Shown in pieces: positions 22,801-34,800 of a DNA stretch of 64,000 nucleotides. The position numbers and the translations under genes are program-made. Position 1 is the first letter of the stretch. Each line of letters begins with the position of its first letter. The notes under the pieces are model-generated. The model worked only from the letters and a program-made list of their open reading frames with translations, ran no database searches and was not told the origin of the DNA. Origin of the DNA: Mytilus californianus (Eukaryota > Mollusca > Bivalvia > Mytilida > Mytilidae); assembly GCF_021869535.1 (NCBI RefSeq), contig NW_026262734.1, positions 82,219,061 through 82,283,060 of the forward strand. Direction: 5' to 3'.

Positions 22801-24539
22801 CGATATTCGGAGAACATTTTAATGTAAATAGTATATATGAATTATTTAATAATATTACAATCCAAATAATTGTTTCATTTTTAAAAGAAAATGGAATGTG
22901 TTCCAAAATATAAACATGCTTTATTCGTTTTAAATGGTTTTTATTTTGATCACGTTATATTATTTGTGAATTATATTTGTAAATAAGTAACTTTGCTTTT
23001 AACTAAAGTTTTAATACATTGCATATTGAAAGACCTTTTGTAAAAATATTTCAAATATATCTCGCCGCGATGAGGCCTTTTTGTTTTGTGCTGATGAAAA
23101 CGTAAAGCATTCATCAATCACCAAACTTCGCTTGAAAATGACCTTTGGAAAGAACAAGATCCCTATTGATGTATAGATCAGATGCTAAAAAGTCGAGGCA
23201 AAGTAGCGCATAAATAGATTCACGTTTAGGGAAAGTTTTTTTCCGGGTAATGTCTATTTAGTCATAATTCAGGACTTGATCATTCTGTGGTGAATGAAGC
23301 TCCTTGTGGTCTAAACGCCAAATTCACTTTATGTAAAAGGTCAAGGTAAAAGCAGCAATTAGTACAAGACCTGTTTTTTTCAATTCTTTTATAATAAAAT
23401 TTGAACCAATCCGATTAAATGTCCCTTGGTATTTCCCCTATTGACTTAAATGGAATTAAATTGATTTATGGCAAAATTTCAATGTTCGGATGATATTTTG
23501 AACCATATACCAAACTGTCATTGAACTTAGCTTGAACACGCCCATTTGAAACAACAAGATCCACTCCTATTGATTTTGGGGTCAGTAGTACAATTGTCTA
23601 CATTTCAATTAACTGAAATTTGTGGAAAAGTTTCGTTTCCGTATAATATCTTGTGAACCATAAACAATTATTTACCTATATTTGTTAAATATGCACAGTC
23701 TGGTCAAGAAGACCCCTATTAATGTTTAGGTCACAGTGTCAAAAGTCTAGGTAACAAAAACAATGTATAGACTGCAAATTTAGATTTGTTTCGTTTTCAG
23801 ATAAATCTTTTGAACGGTACTTCTAATCACGCGTTAAAAAACTGTTTCTTAAAGTAATAACAATAAGGGTATGAATTTTACTGCAACTAATGCACTTTTC
23901 GACAAGTAATGCTCGAAGTAAAACACTATAAAGATTAAAACGCGGCTTTTGTCTCCATTATGCTTCTTTATTTTTCTTTCTTTTTGCTGTTTATTCGTGT
24001 TATTACTTCTTATCTTTTTATCCCCCCCTCCCTTTGCAACGTTCTCTCTTTTTTGTTGTCCCCTATTCGTCGCACCACGGAAAATATGGTCATGGTCTCT
24101 GTCCGTCCGAAATACATCACTACGTAGAGACCGCTTTGCATTAAGCTTAACTATTATTTAGGATTATTTGTCGTTGTAATCTCTTGAACGTGTTATAACA
24201 TCATTTTGTTTTTACAATATTTTCGGGAGTTTTGGGACTTTTATCATTTGTTTTCGTATTGTATCAATGACACCTTGTGAAAACATTTCATATGAGTCCG
24301 TCTAAAAAAAGCTCTTATACTCGGTAGGATTGTTGACCATCATGTGGAGTTGACCATATTGTACCGTCGTTTTGATCTGACCATTTTTACATAATTTATG
24401 GGACTTCGACGAGTATTTTTGGAGTATTTTAATAGTGTCAAAGTGTGAACCCAACTCTAAAACTATTCAATTGAATACTCTCATTCTTGGTAGGATTGTT
24501 TGCAATCATGTGCAGTTGACCATAATATACCAGATTTAA
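22801..24539. other. no gene recognised
   Basis: Intronic AT-rich sequence. Between about 23040 and 23860 there are weak internal similarities (phrases such as AGATCCCTATTGATGT, GACCCCTATTAATGTTTAGGTCA and GGTCAAGGTAAA) that suggest an old degenerate repeat. I could not define a unit. Confidence 0.4.
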
Positions 24540-24710
24540 TCTACTATTTTCTACATAAGGAATTGCCTGCACCAGGAAATGAATATGACAGTTGTTTTTC
24601 ATTCGTTTGATTTGTTTGAGCTTTTGTTTTTGCCATTTGATAAGGGACTTTCTGTTTTGAATTTTCTTTGAGTTCGGTATTTTTGTTATTTTACTTTATA
24701 CCGTCATTTT
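24540..24710 (+). repeat. family D fragment
   Basis: TTTTCTACATAAGGAATTGCC, GTTTTTCATTCGTTTGATTTGTTTGAGC and GATAAGGGACTTTCTGTTTTGAATTTTC. Forward copy, truncated at its distal side. Confidence 0.7.
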
Positions 24711-24898
24711 GATTTGGCCATTTTTATGGGAGATATGGGACTTTAAACCCATATTTTGACTATCGTGCCATAATGAAACATAGTGACAAACAATTTAATT
24801 CCTCATTAATACAGCGCGAGGAACCTTTTTGTCACGGCGTAGCAATCTTGTTTAAGCAGTAGTAATAAGTGGTTTGTTTTATTGTTTAAATAAATTAC

Positions 24899-25105
24899 CC
24901 ATCCACTGAGAAAAACTTAAAGGTTGACATTTGATTCAGGTCGTTGAAAGAACTAGAACGAAGACGTTCCTTGGTGAACCAATCAGAACTTGTTGAACCT
25001 CGACCATCAAAATATATCTCTACATCGAGAGTTCCTTTTCTGAATAGTTCAACTTTCACCTGGAATGAAAATGTTACCGTTAATTCAGGAACAGAACAGA
25101 GATTT
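24899..25105 (-). CDS. internal exon B of an unidentified host gene
   Basis: A minus-strand exon-like segment. My preferred acceptor is ...GTACGCAG before base 25105, and the donor is GG followed by GTAATT after base 24899. The frame includes NLCSVPELTVTFSFQ, VELFRKGTLDVEIYF and STFKFFSVDG. It leaves two bases (GG) that are completed to a Gly codon by the first base of the exon at 16744-16560. The sequence resembles a beta-rich extracellular module, but I cannot name the family. The frame stays open upstream to about 25150, so the 5' boundary is less sure than the 3' boundary. TTCATTCCAG inside the segment is an alternative acceptor. Confidence 0.6.
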
Positions 25106-25211
25106 CTGCGTACATTACGAATGTTGAACAATGGACAAAAATGTGAGATAAATTATAACAATTTCAGGAAATAATGCATACAAGAAATGCTTTTTATAAA
25201 ATCTTCAAAGA

Positions 25212-25650
25212 TACCAGGCTTATATTTGTGTATGCCAGACGCTTGTTTCGTCTATATCAGACTCAACCGTGGCTTTCGATTCGACACCGTTGGAAGGCCA
25301 CATCAAATACGAAATTGAAGAGCATTAAAAACCAAACATTCTGAAGAAAAGTTGTACCAAAATACGGTTAAGACAATCTTTATTATTTCGAATAATTCAA
25401 CACTTTATAAGCAGTGAATTTACAGAGAATGAACATATCAATGATATTGCACGTCAACACAAAAGGGCTGCCAAATAGGCCGATGATATCCTCGGGGACG
25501 CAACGTTCACCAGCAGTAACATTATTCCAGTGGTTGTAAAAACTCATAAAAAATACCATGCTTATAACTAGGAAAGCCAGATGCGCGTTTCGTCTACATA
25601 CTAGTAAGACTTATCAGTGGCGCTTGAATTTAAATTTAAAAGACCTTTCT
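25212..25650. repeat. family H fragments (two partial copies)
   Basis: Two related pieces: 25212-25330 (ACCAGGCTTATATTTG, GCCAGACGCTTGTTTCGTCTA) and 25550-25645 (ACCATGCTTATAACTAGG, GCCAGATGCGCGTTTCGTCTACAT). The CGCGTTTCGTCTAC core is a motif I recognise from bivalve dispersed repeats. They are arranged as direct copies. Confidence 0.65.
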
Positions 25651-26179
25651 CGTTGTAATTTTTGCATTGATAAAGATGTCCCCAAAATTTCGAAATTAAC
25701 ATATTAATATTACATAATATAAATGCGAGAGTCGTTTTACTTTTACTGTGGTCCATTCTAAATTAAAAATAGCAAAAACATAAAGAATTAATTGATCTGT
25801 AAATAGCAAACTGTAATTTCCGAAATATAAAGTAAAAGGGTAAATGGTAAAACACTTAACAAATCGATTTCAATGTGTTTAATGGTAAGGGGTTGGTCGG
25901 ATCATTATATGGTTCCACCAAAAGTATATGCCTGATATTGTCGGATTTTTTTGTACCAAAAACCGCTTGGGTGGTCTCGTGTTTCAAATCTCGTTTGCGA
26001 AAAGTCACGGGTTCCATCCCGACAGTGCTTTTAAAATTGGTATTTGCTGCCTTGTCGCTAAGCAGGTGGTAATAAGGAGTATGAACAAAGAGTTTTCGGT
26101 ATTTAATATGAATAACTTATCACGACGGAGAGAGATGGCTGTTTCCGGACTGTGCCTTATGATTGATTGTTGTTTGCTT
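25651..26179. other. no gene; weak tRNA-like box near 26008
   Basis: The stretch GGGTGGTCTCGTGTTTC...CACGGGTTCCATCCCGAC (about 25970-26024) resembles the A and B boxes of a tRNA-derived SINE head, but I cannot define the element. The overlapping plus-strand frames here are not convincing genes. Confidence 0.35.
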
Positions 26180-26575
26180 TACGTTCAGTGGCAAAAATTT
26201 CATGCATGTTCAGAAGAAGAATAAATTACCAATAAATACAATAGGTAGGTTTTGCAAATGGGATTTAACAAAATGATAGGCGGGAAATTTTGTATGCCAC
26301 TAGACAATGCTAGAGGGACAGGCCTTAAGCCTTGCACCAGGCCACCTACTGACTCCTCAAAAAGTTTTCAAGGGTTCTAAACGTGCAGACAGAGTGGGAC
26401 ACTCTCTACACGAGCTATCAGATTAACGTCGTCATTCTGGCCGGACGAAGCTGCGAATTTATACAGTCAGCAAACCCAAATGGACGACACAATTTTGCAA
26501 AGTTTAAACTGTCTGTCGAAAGAAGACTAAGGGATGATAATATTTCTATACCCAGGAAACCCTTGGGATTAAAAT
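26180..26575 (+). repeat. family B repeat, forward copy
   Basis: CAGTGGCAAAAATTTCATGCATGTTCAG, CTTGCACCAGGCCACCTACTG, GACACTCTCTACACGAG, GTCATTCTGGCCGGACG and TGTCTGTCGAAAG line up in order with 13686-14040. Its distal end reaches the CCCTTGGGATT words. Confidence 0.75.
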
Positions 26576-26684
26576 AGCATATAAAAATCAGCATTCTGAC
26601 GGTATTGCATTTGTCCCCTACCGGCTATCATGTTTACATTGGATGCACATTGGGATAAAATTACATATAAAAGGCTATTAGTAC

Positions 26685-28302
26685 CACTACAAACCAGTAA
26701 AAGTCTGAAATGGCCTATATCTGTACTCGACTGTACTGATTTTTACTCGACCAGTCTGAATTGGTCTGAAACTTTACTTGATAATAATCGACTGTAGTCT
26801 GAACCATACTTAACAGTCTGAACTTGTACTCGACCAGTACTTAACCATTTTAGACGAGTCTGAACCATGCTCGACCTAGTCTGAACCATACTCGACCTAG
26901 TCTGAACCATACTCGACCAAGTCTTAACCAACCTAGACCTATTCTTTGTATCTATATATCAACTGAATTTTATCAATTTAGGAAATGTTTTTAAAAAAAA
27001 TGAAATTTGACCAACAACTTGAAATTAAAAATGTATTCAATATAGTATTGAAATTAAAATTTAACAATAATCAATCATAATATAACTTCAACACAATATT
27101 CATCAACACTTACATAATTATATATATCAACTTTAAAATATAAATAAAACAAGCTGATCAAATAATCTCAAAAATGAATTGTGACTAATATTTTCAATGT
27201 TATTCAAAAATTTTTGAATGTTTCAGAAGTATTTTATGGTAACTGGACTATTTTCACCATTAACTTAAGCCTAGTATAGATTTATGGTGTCAGTTGAGTT
27301 TAGTTAATAAAGCAGTGAATATTTTTTTTATTGATATATATATAAAATATAAAGCAACTTAATAAATTTAAAAAATGAGACCTTTGTTTTGTTTTGTTAA
27401 ACCAAGAATTTAATATAATCATGATAATAGAATTTCAATAGCAATCCTTGATAACCTTTTTAAAAAAGGAAATGTGTTCCAAAGTAACAATAAAAATGTA
27501 TTTCAATTAAATTTAAGTATTTTTTGTCAAATTAAAGACATGGCATACAAAAAGCACTTAAATATGGTTTAATTACCTCAGTACATGTGTGTTTTACAGG
27601 TAAAAAGAAAGCCCTATTTTCTTAAACTCGTGTATTACTTATCTAGTATATTCGAAAGGCCTTGTTATTTAAATTAAACAGGATGTTGCAATTTTGAATA
27701 AATGTTATTTAGAATTTAATACCTCTGACCAGGTGTGATCTTATTAATGAGTTTGTCCCCAAGCAGAGGTATTACTTTATACTTAACCACTAATCAGAAG
27801 AACAATTTTATTAATTTCTTTAATTTTATCCCTTTTTGATATAAATTATATATAATATAAAAAATATAACCCAAATTATAATAATAGATTTATTTCTAAT
27901 ATAAGGTTAAACAATTCATTGCTTTTGTTGGCTGTTGTTATATATGTCAGTTAAAAAGAAATTTATTTTAACAGTTAAAAAAAGTAGAGGTTATTTGGTA
28001 CAGTATGGTTCAGACTGGTCGAGTATTGTTCAGACCTTTGGTTAAGTATGGTTTAGACTGGAAAAATAGGTCGAGTACAGGACAAGAATGGGTTAAGACT
28101 GTTTCAGACTGGTCGAGTAATAGTTCAGACTTTTTTCAATGGCAAAGATAAGGGTCAAGTACGATTCAGTACAGTCGAGTATGGTTCAGACTGGGGTCGA
28201 GTAATGTCAAGTAAAAGTCAGACCAATTCAGACTGGTCTAATAAAAATCTGTACAGTCGAGTACAGATATAGGCCATTTTAGACTTTTACTGGTTTGTAG
28301 TG
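26685..28302. mobile_element. non-autonomous CACTA-like DNA transposon, 1618 bp
   Basis: The left end reads CACTACAAACCAGTAAAAG. The reverse complement of the right end starts with the same 19 bases. The similarity continues for about 80 bp (CCTATATCTGTACTCGACTG ... AGACCAGTCTGAATTGG). It is flanked on both sides by TAC, a possible 3-bp target duplication. Next to each end lies an array of ~20-bp subterminal units of the type TCTGAACCATACTCGACC, direct within an end and inverted between ends (about 26760-26940 and 27995-28255). CACTR termini, a 3-bp duplication and short subterminal arrays are the textbook signature of the CACTA/EnSpm superfamily. The AT-rich interior has no coding capacity, so any transposase must come from elsewhere. 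The frame at 26743-26931 is a translation of the array. Confidence 0.85.
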
Positions 28303-29079
28303 TACTGCGATTGACCTCGAAAAAGACGCTGAATAAACTAATTAAATGAACCGGAATAACACATAGCTAGAAATTGTTTGAATGATAAAATATTAGCTAT
28401 ATTTTCATTTTCATCTGGTCCTTAAAAGAACCTAATGTAACATTTTTGTATTGTAGCCCGTTTATGGAATACCCCTCACATCATGGTTTAAACTAGTCAC
28501 TTTAAAATTAAAAAAAATATATAATATAAGACTCTTTTCGTAAATAATTTCATGTTAAAGATAATCGCAAGTGCATATTTGTGTTTCAGTCAACATGCGT
28601 TAAGAAGTATTTATCAAAATGAACACCTGTGCATTTGAATTTCGAATTACAAGTCTACATATCACAAATATACTATGTAGCAAGTACGGAAAATTAAAAT
28701 TTGAATTTTGAAAGGCATAGTTGCATAGTTCGAGTTGCAATTCTCAGACGTTCAAATGTCGAGCTGCACTGCTACAAATTAAGAATTGCAAAGTTGGAAT
28801 TTGAACATTATAGAGTTACTTACATACAATTAAAGAATTGTAAAGTTGGAATTATGAAACCTTTGGTTTACGATAGAGATTGACGTCTAGCTACGATTTT
28901 TTTAATATCATTTCCCAGTGTATCTTTTCAAACCATTTCTTACTGTCTATTTAATACGACTATAGTCTTAGATACATGGTTTTTTTTTTATTAGCTTTGA
29001 ACTAGATGTCAGTAACTGCGAGTACTCTCAAATATGTACTTTGTATCTTTTTTGTTGTCAGGGATGAGGGATGGATAAA
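28303..29079. other. no gene; GAATTxxAAGT-like phrases at 28630-28860
   Basis: Between 28630 and 28860 short phrases such as TTGAATTTCGAATTACAAG, GAATTGCAAAGTTGGAATT and AATTGTAAAGTTGGAATTATG recur, giving a low-complexity purine-rich frame. I do not regard the frame at 28701-28883 as a gene. Confidence 0.35.
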
Positions 29080-29545
29080 TACCCTGCCACGTCCGGTGTG
29101 TATTTTTGTTTGATGTTTTTCTGCTTTGTATTGATCTGACGAGTTAAGCCTTTTTCAAATGATTTTTATAGTTTGTTCCTATGTTGTGCTGTTACACCAC
29201 TGTCTCAGGTTAGGGGAGGGTAGAGCGCTCACAAACACGTTTAACCCCGCCACATTCTTTATATGCCTGTCCCAAGCCAGGAGGCTGTAGTTCATTGTTT
29301 GTCGTTGTTTCATGTCCGTCATATTTGTTTTTCGTAAATTGTTTTGTTATAAATTAGGCCGCTAGTTTTTTCAATTGAAATGTTTCATATTTTTCATGTC
29401 GGAGCCTTTTATAGCCTACTATACGGTATTGGCTTTGCTCATTGTTGAAGGTCGTACAAGTGCCTTTAATTGCTCACATCCACTTCATTTGAACTGTGGT
29501 GGATAGTTGTATCACTGAAAATCATACCACATCTCCTTATAATAT
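29080..29545 (-). repeat. family A repeat, near full length
   Basis: Reverse-oriented copy. It starts in the extended A2 section (TTGATCTGACGAGTTAAGCC, TGTGCTGTTACACCACTGT). It continues through CAGGTTAGGGGAGGGT, TTAACCCCGCCACATTC, CCTGTCCCAAGCCAGGAGG, TAAATTAGGCCGCTAG, GAGCCTTTTATAGCCTAC and TTTGCTCATTGTTGAAGG to CATACCACATCTCC. Confidence 0.8.
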
Positions 29546-32233
29546 ATAGCTAATGTGTGTAGCTCTCCGAAAACAAGTAATATGATGACATTGGCCATTT
29601 TTGAATGGCAGCTCTTCATATAAATAGTCAAACTTGTCGTTTTGACATCCTTCGGAAAATATGAATAATTAAACCGTTTCTGTAGCATTTTACTGAATAT
29701 ATCTCACAAAAGTCAATCGGTTTTTCTCATGTTTGAAATTATGATATATTCAAGGTTGACTTTTAATCTTAATTTCACAAAAATTGACCATTTTGGGTTT
29801 TTACGACCTAACCTTTTCTTATTGAACACATTTACCTCTTTCCAACGAAAAGGTGTGTTCTTACGATACATTGACATCCAAAAAAGTAAACTCTGGTTGC
29901 AGTATTATATATACCATATATATAAAACAATAGGAAGAAGCATATTAGAAGAAAGTGCGGAAAACTTACCGGACGGATATATTGACAGACTGAATGACGT
30001 ATGTAGTGAACACCTATAGTCGTCAAGGACTGGTGCAAAGCAGTGTTCAAATATAATTAACATATTCTCATCCTGTAAATGGTTGTAACATTTGTGGCTG
30101 GACATTAAACATCTATTATTTTACTGATATTGACGAAATTCAATCCTGAAGTGTTGACTTGGGTAAAGGAACAAGGACATATAGACTTCTCTCAAACGAG
30201 AATAAAATCTGTTATTAGAATGCCTCCGTTTTGCTGTGAAGGATATTTTACTATATCGTGGTGGTCAAGTGTAGGAAGCCAGAGAGAACCATAGACCATC
30301 GTGTACCCGCAGAGAACCATAGACCATCTGCAGGAAAACTGACGATCAAAAGCGCTTCATCGTCACGTTCAGGGGAAGCGCTTTTGAGCATCATACATAA
30401 TGTACTTCGGTCAACTCTTTTACACCCAAGTAAAATCATAAAAATAAGGATTCTATTCTTAAATTGATGTACATATGATAAGCAATCGGTATAAATAGTC
30501 GACGTTATCTCCAGAGTATAACATGATTTGCCAAAGTAATCATCTTTAAGAAGCAATCTTCAATTTCATTTTGAAATATTTGTGTTTTTTTTTGCGTTGT
30601 GTGCTTGCTATTAAATGAAATATTTTCACATATCCATCTTTTTCGTAGTCAATGTGTACAAAGTGTCCTTAAATACTTATTAGACATAATAAATAAGAAC
30701 ACACGATACAATCAGAGACTGCACGGGTTTCCTTGGATTTTACTTCCGAGCACCATACTCTCTGAAACCTCTTAAATTGAAATAGGTAGCATACGTTGTT
30801 ATTCCATGTACACCGAATGTCATTTTCATATGTAAAAGATATATAACCAAACTAGCTTTGTACCTCCGAGGAACTAAATTAGTTATACGTTATATGCTAG
30901 TATACCTGGTCAATATGTGACCCCTCCCAGTTGTCAATCATGCTACTCCTTAGATGTTGATTGGTACGCGAGTGGGTGTTGTTTTCAATTTTTCCTCCCA
31001 AAGACGGATTTCTCCAAGTGTCCAATATTGACTGTTGATTACCACAGAATGCCACAAATATCTGTTTATAAACTTTAGAAACGGAGAGAAATAATTATTT
31101 TTTCGCTATGCTTCATAATAATTAATATATTCATAACGAAAACATATGAAATTGGTGTACTCTAAACAGAAATGTTATGAAATTACTTTTCTTACGGAAC
31201 GTCTTTAAAATATATGATAACTAAATAGACAACAGGATGTTACCTAGTATGTTCAAATCACATACATCGATTTAGAAGACATATCAAGATAACACATGGA
31301 AACTTAGGGAATCGCATGAACTCCAAAAGGAGCGAGAACTTGAAAGTCGACAGGGCATGCGTCTAATGCTATGAAACCAGTACCTTCCATGCGAACATAC
31401 CAAAAATATGTCAAAATTGTAACAATTGGGAATAGAACTACAGATTAGACGAATGTTCTTGTATATAAAGATATAAGACTGCAAAAACATGTCGCTAGTG
31501 ATTTGAGACACAGAGGTATCATATCTATCAATATATTTGTGATGGTGACATCGTGATATTCGGGAAGGGCTATCCAGCGATTTAACTTCGGGCCGACATC
31601 AGTTTTTCGTTGCTCATTGTTCACTCTCTGAACTTAATTTTGTCAATTATTATGTTGCTCATTGGTGCCAGCTGTCTGATCAATGTTAAGTCAATGACTA
31701 TGCAACAATTTGCTCTAAACATTCTGTCGACAACCGTTTTCTAACGGCTAATAATTTACAGTTTAACCGTATGAAGAGCAGAAAATAAATCCAAAATACA
31801 TATTACCTTCCGAAGTTGATTTACTTCTAACCTGCGCCATTTTTTTTAACAATCTTAATTATACTTCATCATGATCTTTTGGAATTACTGGTTCCTGACT
31901 AGGGACTATCAAATAAATATTGAGAGGCTTCAAACTAGTCCTTTTGTTTAGATCTCAAATCTTAATTTTAATTGTTGATCAAAGATACACGAAACAGATG
32001 ATAAATATAACTAGTAATTAAAAGTAGAAAAAAATTAAATCTAAAAGAGAGGAATACTAGTGACCGATACCACCCTTTAACAATCATAGGCCTTTTATCA
32101 AAGAATGCTCGAAGTTTATAGAAATGCTTAACGTACATAACCTGTGGTTTTGAAATCATTCCCCCTACACTCCTTACTAACGTACGGCCTTCAATAATGA
32201 GAAAAATGTATATTTTTCTGTTGCTGGCATGAA
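29546..32233. other. no gene; small repeat and hairpin at 30283-30386
   Basis: AGAGAACCATAGACCATC occurs twice, 28 bp apart (30283 and 30311). It is followed by a hairpin whose stems CAAAAGCGCTTC and GAAGCGCTTTTG enclose a short loop (about 30337-30383). Otherwise this is AT-rich sequence with overlapping chance frames on both strands. Confidence 0.4.
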
Positions 32234-32560
32234 AAGAAAGTAAAATAACAAAAATACCGAACTCCAAGGTAAATTCAAAACGTAAAATCCCTTAACAAAT
32301 GGCAAAATCAAAAGCTCAAACGCATTAAACGAATGGAAAACAACTGTCATATTGCTTACTTGGTACAAGTATTTCCTTATGTAGAAAATGGTGGATTAAA
32401 CCTGGTTTTATAGCTAGCTAAACCTCTCATTTGTATGACAGTCGTATAAAATTCCATTATATTGACAATAATGTGTGAGCAAAACAAACAGACATGATAG
32501 GTAGAAATGTAAGAAATTGGGGTGCAGAAGTCAACATTTGTTATAATCTTAATCACTATA
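32234..32560 (-). repeat. family D repeat crossing the left palindrome boundary
   Basis: An apparently continuous family D copy (AAAGTAAAATAACAAAAATACCGAACTCC ... TATTGACAATAATGTGTGAGCAAAACAAACAGAC ... GGGGTGCAGAAGTCAAC). The left palindrome arm begins inside it at 32479. Because the repeat continues across that point here but is cut off at the matching point 40629, the left arm appears to be the ancestral arrangement. Confidence 0.75.
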
Positions 32561-34177
32561 AAAATGAAAGACAAGATCAAAAAATTACGCAATAACACAG
32601 CCACGCGAAAAGGATATTAGCAAAAATGGAATAAACAGTGAAGGTTAAATATATACAAAAACAAATAAAAAGAGCACTATAACACGTTATTAAGATGATA
32701 AACAGTGTCAGGACCTAGAATCTATACTTCAAGACAATTATGTATTATTTGTGAAGTTGATACGGAATATTTATCAACAAGGTCTTGGTATCATCCGAGG
32801 AACTTTTTTTTTTGACATAACCCTGGGTCATCAACTTTCTGCTCAGACACTGGTGACTTACCCGGACAAATAGATATTTGATAGATCATTTCAAATGTAC
32901 GAAATGCAGTGTGTGAATTTCTTGACCCTCTAACTACAGCTAATTTAATATTGTTACATTTAGTGTGCCAGAAAATACGACAGCTTGTCTGTGACGTCAC
33001 ATACTCAACTATGACGTCGTGACATAATGGCGTTGCATTTTAGACCAATTGAAGAAAAGTATTACACTGTATAATCTTTAATGATGTATTTGAAAGTGAT
33101 ACTGTAATGAAAAGGTTTTGCATAAACTAAACATAGATATATGTGTCCTCCGGCATCATGACATGCATCCCAAAGGTTGTTTCTCTGAACAGTATTTGGA
33201 TGTTAAACGTACTCATTCATTTTGCTTCTAGCATTGAGTTTGTTTTATTAATTAAGTGAGTGTTTGTGGAATAAATCAAACGTTTACTTGCATGAGGGAC
33301 TCGTTTAGCAGACAAAGAAATGATACAGTCAAAATGTCTATTTTCAACTTTATTTTATTTTCGAATGTTTTTAAACTGTGTAAAAATCTAGTATGTTAAT
33401 AATTTTTAAAGTTTTAAACTATTACCAAGCAACTTTTTCTAAACCTTAATTCTTAATTGCAAAAAGTTAAGTTGTGCTGTGACGCCATAAATGTTTCTTT
33501 CAATTTTATTTTATAATTTTTTCACTTTCTTATTATATTTTTTCCAAATGATTTTTTTTTCAATTTTATTTGTTTTTAATTTTTTTTTTAATTCTCCCAT
33601 CTTGAATATTTCAGGGAAATATTTGCAAGCACTGCATGCATTAATCCTCTATCTTTTAAGTACCAAATTGTCAAATATAACAATACAAGAGGAAAGGCTG
33701 TGGAGTTTTTATAAATTTCCATACGTTTAGCATTGAAACAACAAAAGGATACATACTCTTTAACAAAATAATTATATATCTGTTGATGCGCATTTGCATT
33801 TAAAATGTTATTCACCATTTCATGTTCAAAATACGTTGCATATTGCAGTTCTTAAATCGTATTATTTTTTTAACCGAATTTGTCTGAACCATCATGTAAT
33901 TACATTTACTAAATACTGGTGACCTCAGATGATATTTACTGTAATAAACTATTTTGTCACGTTATCAATTTCTTCCAACGTCAAATTAAAGAACAGTCTT
34001 ATAGGAAAACTAATTTGACTGAAACGACAAATATGATCAAGCATGAATATTATAATAGGGTTTTGAATTTACTGGTGAACAAGATACTAGTAAAAATATG
34101 GTGACTTGATAACTTATTCAAAGTCGTTCATTGAAAAAAAGGGATTGCTTATCTGATTTTAAATATATAAAACTTAC

Positions 34178-34286
34178 TACTTTTAGGCATCTGTGAAAAC
34201 CATGGGAAGCATGAGTAAGTCATTTCCTTTGGCATACACACTTCATTCAGTTTACAGTCATGACCTTTACATGGACCAGCTAGTTC
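34178..34286 (-). CDS. exon A (EGF-like Cys pattern), left palindrome copy
   Basis: A 109-bp minus-strand exon-like segment with acceptor AACTTTTTAG before 34286 and a perfect GTAAGT donor after 34178. The frame reads through GPCKGHDCKLNEVC and then MTYSCFPW, a Cys spacing that resembles part of an EGF-like or similar small disulphide module. Orientation is the same as exons B and C downstream at 25105-24899 and 16744-16560, so it may be an earlier exon of the same gene. However, it ends one base into a codon while exon B needs two, so at least one exon would be missing between them. It starts at phase 0. An exact twin on the plus strand lies at 38822-38930. Confidence 0.6.
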
Positions 34287-34509
34287 CTAAAAAGTTAATA
34301 CAATAAAATGTACTAGACATAATTTATTGAAAATGAAACTAGTTCAAAAAGACTAAACAACCCCGCCAAACACTGGTGTGACCTAAGGTGCTCCATATGG
34401 GTAAGCAAAATCTACAGTGACATCCGTTACGTTGCTAATGATAAAAACAATTTCGGTTTTAAGTATATATCATCGAGAAAAAACGGATTGTTGTTACAAT
34501 TATTTTAAC

Positions 34510-34800
34510 ATAATGTTGACTGCTGTACCCGGATTTTTCACATTTTAACTTATTATGTCTGTTTGTTTTACTAACACATTGTTGTCAATATAATGGAATT
34601 TTATTCAACGTGAGAGGTTCAGCTAGCTATAAAACCAGGTTTACTCCACCATTTTCTACATAAGGAAATGACTGTACCAATTCAGGAATATGATAGTTGT
34701 TTTCCATTCGTTTGATGTGTTTGAGCTTTTAAGTTTGCCATTTGTTAAGAGACTTTCCGTTTTGAATTTTCCTTGGTTTTTGTTATTTTACTTTTTGGAA
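34510..34800 (+). repeat. family D repeat inside left palindrome arm
   Basis: GCTGTACCCGGATTTTTCAC, GTCTGTTTGTTTTACTAACACATTGTTGTC, CCACCATTTTCTACATAAGG, CCATTCGTTTGATGTGTTTGAGC and GACTTTCCGTTTTGAATTTTCC. Mirrored at 38308-38598 in the right arm. Confidence 0.75.

Noticed and set aside
23949-24161. Hydrophobic 70-residue frame resembling a membrane protein
   Set aside because: Pyrimidine-rich DNA gives Leu/Phe/Ser by composition; no conserved features or splice context.
26743-26931. Minus-strand frame with repeated MVQTRSS units, looking like a repeat protein
   Set aside because: It is the translation of the 20-bp subterminal array of the CACTA-like element; no start context or splice support.
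31284-31511. Possible terminal exon on the minus strand (a frame with GTGFIALDACPVDFQVLAP)
   Set aside because: No convincing acceptor precedes it and the phase cannot be linked to the neighbouring exons, so chance is more likely.
33491-33818. Long overlapping frames in the palindrome arms (mirrored at 39290-39560)
   Set aside because: Phe/Asn-rich low-complexity translation of AT-rich DNA; their presence in both arms only reflects the duplication.
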